Below are positions 55,643 through 64,000 of a stretch of DNA of 64,000 bases, piece by piece (positions within the stretch are counted from its first letter, which is position 1; every line of letters starts with the position of its first letter). The notes under the pieces are model-generated. The model saw only the letters and a program-made list of their open reading frames with translations. It was not told the DNA's origin and made no database searches. The position numbers were made by a program, and so were the translations under genes. Source of the stretch: Lantana camara (taxonomy: Eukaryota; Streptophyta; Magnoliopsida; Lamiales; Verbenaceae); assembly GCA_037501455.1 (NCBI GenBank), contig CM074865.1, positions 7,947,001 to 8,011,000 on the forward strand, in the 5' to 3' direction.

Positions 55643-57271
55643 ATGGAATCAGAATCCGTCCGCATCATGAACCAACAGAAATTGGATCGCTTCGATGGAA
55701 ACAATTTCAGCCGCTGGCAAGACAAGATGAAGTTCCTGCTTACCGTTTTGAAGCTGGCCTATGTTCTGGATCCCAGCCTGCCACCAATTCCAGAAGATCC
55801 TCCTGCTCCCCAGCAGTCTGTTGATTTGGATCCACCAACCACTGTAGCAGGTGTTGTTCTTCCTGCCAATCCCACTACAGCAGGTGGTGCTCCTCCTGCC
55901 AATCCTACTGCAAGTACTGCAGCCGCAGGTCCCTCCCGGAATGCCTTGCAGATCCATCAAGAGATCGTGGAGACTCTTCAACAACAAAGGAAGAAAAGGG
56001 CTGAAGATGAAGAGTTGGCTCGTGGTCACATCATCAACACGCTTTCTGACAGGTTGTATGATCTATACACAAACGTGAAATCGCCTAGAGAGCTTTGGGA
56101 GGTCTTGGAATATAAATACAAGGCTGAGGAAGAATGTACTAACAAATATTTAGTTTCTAAATATTTGGATTTCAAGATGGTTGACAACAAACCGATTCTG
56201 GAGCAAGTGCATGAGCTCCAGGTAATCGTTAACAAACTCAGAATGGTTAAAATTTTCCTTCCAGAGACATTCCAGGTTGGTGCAATCATTGCAAAACTTC
56301 CTCCAGCCTGGAAAGATTATGCAAAGCGTTTGATGCATAAATCTGAGGATTTGTCCTTGGAACAAATTCAAAAACATCTGTGTATTGAAGAGGAGACTCG
56401 GAAACGCGATGGAAAAAATTTGGTTCAAGGACAATCGAGTGTGAACTTTGTTGAGTCTGGAAATTCTTCTAAAAAGAAACATTTTGGTGTTAAAAAGAAT
56501 TTTGGACAATTTAAGAAAACCATACAGAAGCCTAAACCTTCTAATGCTACTAACAAAAGAAAAGGCAAGTGTCATGTTTGTGGAGAAACAGAACATTATG
56601 CGAGAGAATGCCCACAACGGAAGAGTGGATCCGGAGTTGCAAATATGGTTGAGGAGAACCTAGTTGCTATGGTGACTGATCTTAGCCTCGATGTGGCTAT
56701 GATTTCTGAAATCAACATGGCAAGTGAACTTTCTGGCTGGTGGTTAGATTCTGGAGCTTCCGTTCACATTTGCAACGATCGAAGGCTTTTCAAGACCTTT
56801 GAAGAAACTGTTGGGCAAGAGGTTCAGATGGGAAACAACTCCAAAGCCAATGTTGGAGGCAAAGGATCCGTTGAACTCAACTTTACCTCCGGGAAGAAGT
56901 TAACTTTGATCAATGTCTTGTTTGTACCAGATGTCAGGAAAAGTTTAATTTCTGTTGATTTGTTAGATAAGAAAGGTTTTAAAGTTTCTGTTGAATTTGG
57001 GAAAGTTATCATCATGAAAAATGGTGAATTTGTCGGAAAAGGCTATGCTTGTAATGGGATGTACAAGATGTCTATCAATAATATGAATTCTGTTTCTGCT
57101 TACATGATTTCTTCAATTTCTTTATGGCATAGTCGATTAGGACATGTTAGTGCAAAGAACTTGAAAAATATGCATGCAATGGGATTAATTGATATTGGTA
57201 AAAACGAACTTGATAAGTGTGAAGTGTGTGCAAAATCAAAAATTGTAAGTAAGCCTTTTTCCAAGTGTTAA
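55643..57271 (+). pseudogene. gag-pol: gag, protease and integrase start of third copia element
   Basis: From the ATG at 55643 (an upstream GTG in frame is not the start). Copia gag domain begins QQKLDRFDGNNFSRWQDKMK; a Pro-rich insert (about residues 50-95) follows, with repeated PTTAGGAPPANPT-like words. CCHC knuckle CHVCGETEHYAREC; protease WWLDSGASVHICND; integrase zinc region WHSRLGHVSAKN...CEVCAKSK. The frame stops at 57269-57271 after a run of five T; homology resumes at once one frame over, indicating a single-base insertion. Confidence 0.88.
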
Positions 57272-57827
57272 AAGAGAATCACAAATATTAGATTTAATTC
57301 ATACATATATTTGTGAGTTAACTGGAATTTTAACTAGAGGTGAAAAAAGGTATTTTATTACTTTTATTGATGATGCTAATCGTTTTTACTATGTATATTT
57401 GTTAAGAACTAAAAATGAAGCTCTTAGTTCTTTTGTGAAATACAAATCAGAAGTAGAAACCCAACTTGAGAAAAAGATTAAGGTTCTACGTTCTGATCAA
57501 GGCATGGAATATTGTTTGAATGCTTTTGATACACTCTGTGAAGAAAGTGGTATCATACATCAAACAACTGCCGGATATACACCCCAGCAGAACGGTGTAG
57601 CAGAAAGGAAAAATCGAACCTTTCTAGACATGATAAATTGCATGTTAAATCATGCAAATTTACCTCACAACTTGTGGGGTGAAGCCCTTCTGTCTGTGTG
57701 TCATATTCTGAATAGGATGCCTAGTACTGTTGTGAAGACTAGTCCCTATGAAATATGGAAAAGCAGAAAACCCAACATAAGTTATTTCAAACTGTGGGGG
57801 GTGTGTGGCCTACTTTTGGGTTCCTGA
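57264..57827 (+). pseudogene. pol: integrase core of third copia element
   Basis: In the shifted frame, the integrase core (the position of the usual HTD reads HTYICEL; then SDQGMEYC and NGVAERKNRTFLD) continues to 57827. There a second frameshift in a run of six G near 57796-57801 ends it. The first catalytic Asp appears replaced by Tyr, which would add to inactivation. Confidence 0.8.
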
Positions 57828-59757
57828 TCCTAAACGGACTAAGTTAGGGGCCAGAGCTATTAAAAGTGTATTCGTTGGATATTCTCTTAATAGCAAGACC
57901 TATTGACTTCTTGATTTGGAGTCTAACGTGATAACTGAGTCCAGGGACGTGGAATTCTTCGAAAGTACATTTTCAAAAGATGTTGGAAATGAATATGTGC
58001 CACCCCAAATTGAGCCTAGAGGTCCTATAAGGCCGGTTGAGGAAAATAATATTCCTACACAGCCAACTAAGCCTAGAAGGAGTACTAAAGCAAGAAAAGA
58101 AAAAAGCCTAGACAAAGACTTTATTTCTTCTGAGGCTTTATTATTCTTGGTGGAGGGGGACCAGGATAATAAAGTGGTAAGTGAAATACCGTTTGTATTT
58201 ACACTTGAGACAGATCCTAAAACATTTACAGAAGCTATGGCTTCTAGAGATGCTTCCTTCTGGAAGGAAGCAGTAAACGATGAAATGGATTCGATCTTGG
58301 GTAACAATACTTGGGTATTAGCAGACTTACCTCGTGGTTCTAAACCCATTGGGTGCAAGTGGGTATTTAGAAGAAAACGGAACACCGATGGCACTATCTT
58401 AGCTTTTAAAGCTAGATTAGTTGCCAAAGGATTTAGACAAGTAGAAGGGATTGACTACTTTGACACTTATGCACCGGTGGCTCGAGTTGCTTCCATCAGA
58501 ATTCTTCTTGCCTTAGCATCGCTTTATGATCTGTTTGTTTATCAAATGGACGTAAAAATAACCTTTTTAAATGGAAACTTAAAAGAAGAAATCTATATGG
58601 AACAACCTGAGGGTTTTGTAGCACCGGGAACAGAAAATAAAGTGTGTAAATTAGTCAAATCCCTATATGGTCTAAAACAAGCACCAAAACAGTGGCACGA
58701 GAAGTTCGACACTGCTATCTTGAAATTCGGATTCAAGTATAACAGTGCTGACAGGTGCATTTACTCCAAATGTACAGCTGACTATATGGTGATAGTCTGC
58801 TTATATGTCGATGATATGTTGATCATCGGGACGAATATGAACGGAGTAAACGAGACTAAAAAGTATCTATCATCGGTCTTTAAGATAAAAGACTTAGGTG
58901 AAGTAGATACTATTTTAGGCATTAAAGTTAAAAAACATAGTGGGGTTTTTTCACTAAACCAATCTCACTATATTGAGAAAGTTCTGACTAAGTTTAATCA
59001 CCTCGAGATCAAGGAGGTGAACACTCCGTTTGACAACGGACTGAAACTTAAAGAAAATACTGGTAGAACTATTGCACAGCTTGAGTATGCAAGCGCTATT
59101 GGCTGCCTTATGTACGCAATGCACTGCACTAGACCAGATATCTCCTTTGCAGTTTCAAAATTTAGCAGATACACGAGCAGTCTCAATGCTGATCATTGGA
59201 AAGCTATTAGTAGGGTACTTGGGTACCTTAAGAGAACTATTAGCTTTGGTTTGTTCTATAACAAATTCCCTAGTGTGTTGGAAGGGTACTCAGACGCGAG
59301 TTGGATAACTAGCGTCGGAGATAATAAATCCACAAGTGGGTGGGTTTTCACTCTTGCCGGTGGGGCTGTTTCTTGGGCAAGCAAGAAACAGACAATAATC
59401 TCTCACTCTACCATGGAATCTGAGTTCATAGTTTTAGCACAAGCTGGACAAGAGGCTGATTGGATTAGAAATATGTTGTTAGACATAGATCTATGGCCGA
59501 ATCCAATGCCTCCAATTTCGTTGTATTGTGACAGCGAAGCTACGCTTACAAAAGCGCATAGTGGTGTCTATAATGGTAAGTCTAGGCATATTGGTCTTAG
59601 ACCTGCATTTGTGAGACAATTGATACAAGATGGTATCATAACAATTGTCTATGTGAGGTCAAATAAGAATTTGGCTGATCCGTTTACGAAGCCTCTGACG
59701 AGAGACTTAGTAGCTACAACTACTAGAGATATGGGACTTAAACCACCCGAACCATAA
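57800..59757 (+). pseudogene. pol: integrase end, RT and RNase H of third copia element
   Basis: The third frame begins near 57800 (VPDPKRTKLGARAIKSVFVG), meets a stop TGA at 57902-57904, then runs open for more than 610 codons. It contains the RT motifs QMDVKITFLNGNL and YVDDMLIIG, MHCTRPDISFAV, and RNase H motifs GYSDASWITS, STMESEFIVLAQA and CDSEATLTKA, ending at a natural stop at 59755-59757. Confidence 0.9.
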
Positions 59758-60917
59758 GTGATGGTAACCCTACCTATAATCTAGGTTTCCCCTGATTATA
59801 GGTTCAAATGGAAAAACAAGTCACGAGTTGGTTAGAGCTATCAAGTGGTCTCATATGTAGTAGAAGATAGCTCAGTGAGTTGCAAAGTGACAAGGTTGAG
59901 CTATGCTCTTAACAAAATGCTGCACTACTGCAACAAGTGCTCGAGAAACATTTTGCCTATATGAACAAGAAGTGAAGCCGCTTCTTATAGAGAGTTGTGG
60001 TTTACTCTCTTAAAGGTTCATGAAACGGGATATGGCGTATAGCTTTATAAGCGCAAAGCAGAGGAGTGCTTGCTGTATGAGAAAGAAAACATGTGTGTGA
60101 TAACTCCGATTGCATCACAAAGGAGTTGAGGTTCAATCTACGGACACCGTCAACTTCGATGCAATTTTGAGTCATCTACACTAAGAGAAGGTTCTGTTGG
60201 GAATAGTGCCCTGAAAATTCAATTTGTTGAATTAATTAAACTGAATTTACAACAAGTTATGAGTATTTCACATATTAATAATTAATGGCGTGTGGTGGTA
60301 TTCTCATATGAAATGTGTTTCATAGGAAAAGACTTTGAATACCGAAATCACGTGTCATTAAAGTTCTAGTCGGTAAGATAAGAATATGTTCTTATCAAGA
60401 CTATAACGTGGTTATATAAGATGATTAGTCTTTCGTCATAGGGAATGGTGATTCCAATTATAACACGTTGATGATTTTCAATAGGATTGGAAACATCGAA
60501 CTGGACCACTGAGATTAGTTATTTTATACTGCTATCTAAAATGAATAAAATCTCAGGAAGCATTGTACTCTTAATCCTGATAATATTTCGGCTTTAGGCA
60601 TGTAGTGTTAGTCACTGTAACATACTCGAAGTGAGGTCTCGGTAACGGGTGGCCAAAATACTTTGTATGTTCGGTGATTACATGAAATGCGCTAAAGAGT
60701 TATATTGATCGAGGAATATGTGGCCTTGCTGGAAGGTAAAAGATATTCTTGAAATAGATTTGCAAAAGTTCGAATTAAGACTTTGGCCAAAGCACTTCGC
60801 GTGATAACGTCACCAAAGTTGTATGTTGAATGTGTTTCACATACAAAGAATTTGAACTTAAGGCAAATCAATAAATTTCAAATTAGAGATGAAAAACAAA
60901 TGATAGTAGTTACAATT
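59758..60917 (+). other. post-pol region and truncated 3' LTR of third element
   Basis: No gene. 59758-60194 is untranslated sequence after pol. From 60195 the TG start suggests the 3' LTR, which seems to be cut at about 60917 by insertion of the fourth element, so the LTR end should lie beyond the window. Confidence 0.55.
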
Positions 60918-61077
60918 TGTTAGGAAATAGACTGTAATTTAGGAGGGTTTTCCTTTTATATGAGATACCCTAATCCCTGACTTGTAGGGATTATTAGGTT
61001 AAATATTTCTCTCCTTGTACTGAGTTGGAATGACAAAGAATACAATTTCCATCTTTTCTTCTTTACGTGCCTTAACA
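60918..61077 (+). repeat. putative 5' LTR of fourth copia element
   Basis: TG...CA ends, TTTTATATGA as possible TATA site near 60954, directly abutting the primer site. The partner LTR is outside the window, so the left border is an inference. Confidence 0.65.
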
Positions 61078-61089
61078 TGGCATCAGAGC
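61078..61089 (+). other. primer binding site of fourth copia element
   Basis: TGGCATCAGAGC directly follows the LTR, a common variant of the plant tRNA-Met site. Confidence 0.85.
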
Positions 61090-61167
61090 AGTGATAAGCA
61101 TCCTTGGGACTCAGTCTCAACATCATCGTCCTAAAACCTTTCCCGAACCCTTTGACATCGAAACAAG

Positions 61168-62751
61168 ATGTCCACCCCTACAGAACCAAAACCAAACACT
61201 GAATTATCCCTTCAATTGGCAGACTTGTTGCGAAACAATATGCAACAACAGCCAACCTTTACCAATCCTCAAAACCTCTCAATAGGCATAAAACTAAACA
61301 ATGAGAATTACCCGGTTTGGGCCCGATTGATGAAGATGGCAATCGGAGGACGAGGCTGCAGCTCACACCTCACCGGAATTCCACCAGCACCAAACACCAC
61401 CGATTCAACATATGATCAATGGGAACAAATAGATCAGAATGTGTTCACATGGATCATACAGAATATAGAAGCAAATTTAATAAACAACGTGTTGCAATAC
61501 CCGAACGCGAAAACTCTCTGGGATGGTCTTGCAACGACGTACGGTAGCGGAACGGACCCCCTCCAACTGTTCGATCTGCACAGGAAAGCCAATACACAGA
61601 AACAGGGCCTCGGAAGTTTGGAAGATTTCTGGAATAATCTTCAAGGGATTTGGATGGCAATTGACCGGAAACAACCGAACCCCATGAAATGTCCGGAAGA
61701 CATCACAACCTTCAACCAAATCATACAAGAACAGCGGTTATATCAATTTCTCACCGGACTTGATGACAAATACGATCCGATTATGAGGGATCTGCTGAAA
61801 CTTGAATCAAAGCCCTCAGTTGAGACCGCCTATGCCACCATCCGGAGGGAGGCTGCCCGTCTTCAAATCCTACAGACGGCAACCGATGGCGAAGGAGGTC
61901 TCTCATCACCGGGCATTGGGACTGGACTGGTGGTGAAGGGTGGCAGAAATGGTCGGAAACCAGAGGGGAACAGGCGCACCGATAGCCGGAGAAACCCACC
62001 GCAAGAGGATAAATCAGAGCTACAGTGCTCTCACTGTGGAAAACCCAGGCACACGAAAGAAGGTTGCTTCGAATTAATCGGATTTCCCGACTGGTGGGAA
62101 GGGAACAAGAAGGAGAAAACTCGCGCAGCCGGTGGTGGGCCGCGGCGAGCGAACGCCGCCGTAGATCCTCAGAATCGCGGCTGGGCAACGGTGAATGGAG
62201 GAGGCGATGCCGTCACAGGCGTCATCTACCCAAGAGACGCCGGTGTGACGGCGTCTGGAACAGCAGGAACAACGGGAGAACGGCGGGCCAACATCGCCGC
62301 CGCAGCTGGAACATCCGCCGCCGCTGGAGCTTCAGCTTCCGCCCCACACACAGACATCATAGGAGGTAAAGGGTTTGAGTCAAATGACTCAAACCCTAGG
62401 CTGTTTTTAGTTAAAAGCCCCCCTTTGTCCCTATTCACAAATCAGCCCCAATTATTTCATAATATGCAAAGTGGCCCCTCTATTCTTGACACCTCACAAA
62501 ACAACCCTAGAAGATCATCACAATGGGTTTTTGATTGCGGGGCTACGGATACTATGACATATGACCCCTCTGATATACTTGAACCCACCACTCTGAAAAC
62601 ATCTACTATTCAAACTGCTAATGGGGGTCTAATGGAAGTCAAGGGGGAAGGGACAATCCATATAACACCACGATTGAAATTGAGAAATTGCCTCTATGTT
62701 CCGTCCTTGTCTTATAAATTGTTATCTCTAAGTCATGTAACAAGTGAATAA
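61168..62751 (+). pseudogene. gag-pol: gag and protease of fourth copia element
   Basis: 527 codons. N-terminal copia gag domain (LNNENYPVWARLMKMAI, then DGLATTYGSGTDPLQLFDLH), a CCHC knuckle CSHCGKPRHTKEGC (about residue 289), then a long Ala/Gly/Thr-rich spacer and the protease start WVFDCGATDTMTYD. The usual DSG of the protease is DCG here. TAA at 62749-62751 cuts the frame just before the integrase zinc region, which continues in frame. Confidence 0.88.
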
Positions 62752-63426
62752 GATTGCGTGGTCCTGATATATCCTCGTTTTTGCCTGATACAGGACATTC
62801 ATACGAAGGAGATAATTGGGCGTGGTACTGAGCGGGACGGACTGTATTACGTGGATGAGTTGGAACACCCCTCTCGAAGTCTCTTATCAAAGGGTACTGC
62901 AGATACACAAGTTTGGCTTTGGCACAGGCGACTTGGACATCCCTCTGTTGGGTATCTGAGATTATTGTTTCCCTCACTTTTTCAGAATAATCAGCATTTA
63001 AATTTGTCATGTCAGACTTGTTCAATTGCAAAGAGTCATAGAACCACTTTTAAACCGATAAACACTCGGGTTGATTCTGTTTTTTCTTTAGTGCATTCGG
63101 ATGTTTGGGGACCGGCCCCGGTTACTAATAACAATCGGTTTCGTTATTTTGTGCTGTTTATTGATGATTTTTCCCGTATGACATGGATATACTTTCTTCA
63201 GCACAAATCAGAGGTCTGTGACACTTTTATAGCATTCTCTACCATGGTTCAAACTCAGCTCAACCGGAAAATCAAAGTACTCCGGTCAGACAATGGCCGA
63301 GAGTATGTTAACCAGCAAATGAAAGAATTCACAACCAAACAAGGTTTATCCACCAAACCACTTGCCCAAACACACCCCAACAGAATGGAGTTGCCGAACG
63401 AAAGAACAGAACCCTTCTCGAGATGA
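62752..63426 (+). pseudogene. pol: integrase of fourth copia element, first part
   Basis: Same frame as gag. Integrase zinc region WHRRLGHPS...CQTCSIAK; core with HSDVWGP and RSDNGREY. Near 63375-63385 homology leaves the frame because of an apparent 2-base loss just before NGVAERKNRTLLEM, so the remaining codons to the stop at 63426 are out of frame. Confidence 0.88.
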
Positions 63427-64000
63427 CCCGAGCCCTGCTCACAGAATCAAAAGTCCCACAGCATTTCTGGCCCGAAGTAGTAGCCACTGCCACCTACCTC
63501 ACCAATAGACTACCCACAAAAATACTATCCCACCAAACACCTCTCTCTGTTTTCCAAACCCAAGCTGATATTCCACCATCCCTCACTATGCCACCACGGA
63601 TCTTTGGATGTTCCGTCTTTGTACATATTCCCAAAGCCGGAAGAACAAAACTAGACCCATGCGCCGTCAAGTGTGTCTTTGTTGGTTACGCCCCTCATCA
63701 GAAGGGGTACCGATGCTATAACCCCACCACTCGACGCCTTCATGTGACTATGGACTGCGAGTTCTTGGAAACAGAGTACTACTTTCATACCCAGCATCGA
63801 GCTCAGGGGGAGTGTCCGAGTGACTCTCTATGCTGGCTCAGTGACTCAGTTAACTCCGATAATGGTCTTCTTACTGACACTGGTCTTCTTCCTGATACTG
63901 GTCTTCTTCCATCCTCCGTCCCAGGCATCACCGAGCTCAGTACCACCACCAATTGTCCGCCTCCGCATGATGTCCAAGTTGAGGTAACCGTCTCGATGCC
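63384..64000 (+). pseudogene. pol: integrase end of fourth copia element, runs off window
   Basis: After the frameshift the frame is open to the window edge: NGVAERKNRTLLEMTRALL, the catalytic Glu region, then FGCSVFVHIPKAGRTKLDP and CVFVGYAPHQKGYRCYNP, typical of the copia integrase C-terminal part. A small tandem repeat encodes DTGLLP-type units at 63859-63910. Confidence 0.85.
63859..63910 (+). repeat. 18-bp tandem repeat, about three copies
   Basis: Three in-frame copies of a unit like GATACTGGTCTTCTTCCT, encoding NGLLT/DTGLLP/DTGLLP. Confidence 0.9.

Larger units (their letters stand above)
55060..60917 (+). mobile_element. third Ty1/copia retrotransposon, broken pol, borders partly unresolved
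   Basis: Gag, protease, integrase, RT and RNase H are present in copia order from 55643 to 59757. After pol comes a stretch of about 440 bp, a purine-rich CTAAGAGAAGG, and TGTTGGGAATAGTGCCCTG at 60195, which looks like the start of a 3' LTR. That LTR runs to about 60917, where a fourth element begins. The 5' LTR start is not identified. Two single-base frameshifts and one stop codon break pol. Confidence 0.8.
60918..64000 (+). mobile_element. fourth Ty1/copia retrotransposon (3' part outside window)
   Basis: A short putative 5' LTR (60918-61077, TGTTAGG...TTAACA, 160 bp) is followed directly by the primer site TGGCATCAGAGC. Gag-protease and the integrase region follow; RT and the 3' LTR lie outside. 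Short LTRs are usual in several plant copia lineages. A stop codon and a 2-base frameshift interrupt the frame. Confidence 0.85.

Overview
This is nuclear DNA from a flowering plant, most likely a eudicot. The genes have introns with plant-type GT-AG borders (plus one probable GC-AG intron) and are plant-specific types. Spacer DNA is very AT-rich, and much of the window is Ty1/copia retrotransposons and short inverted-repeat transposons. I cannot name the species.

Layout. 1-1641 (+): 3' part of an alpha/beta-hydrolase gene of the plant ABHD5/CGI-58-like lysophosphatidate acyltransferase type. 1642-4672: spacer with MITEs. 4673-8065 (-): intronless LRR receptor-like kinase with atypical kinase motifs. 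8066-11708: AT-rich spacer. 11709-16350 (-): 13-exon kinesin-7 of the NACK type, 918 aa by my model. 16351-22350: spacer with MITEs and SINE-like heads. 22351-38966: a Ty1/copia element with 1967-bp LTRs and a perfect 5-bp target duplication, which contains a second copia element (24903-31571, two 347-bp LTRs with no difference seen) inserted in its untranslated leader. 40380-42818 (+): intronless EF-hand/TPR/zinc protein. 43331-43402 (-): tRNA-Glu(CTC). 44302-45911 (+): three-exon protein with nine CCHC zinc knuckles. 47158-47700 (+): secreted glycine-rich protein with a cysteine-rich tail. 50712-54718 (+): ten-exon SH3P2-type BAR/SH3 protein, 369 aa. About 55060-60917: a third copia element with broken pol. 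60918-64000: a fourth copia element, apparently inserted in the 3' LTR of the third and running off the window.

How the parts relate. The host genes form no pathway cluster; they act separately in lipid metabolism, receptor signalling, cytokinesis, calcium/TPR scaffolding, RNA binding, cell wall/secretion and membrane trafficking. All four retroelements carry stop codons or frameshifts in pol, although the two nested ones have identical or nearly identical LTRs, so they look young but defective. Introns of the hydrolase, kinesin and SH3 genes hold copies of short transposon families, several with readable 8-bp target duplications.

I see no convincing new biological system. The most unusual structures are repeated short hairpin motifs in the retroelement leaders and LTRs, a degenerate protein repeat in the kinesin tail, and the GC-AG intron.
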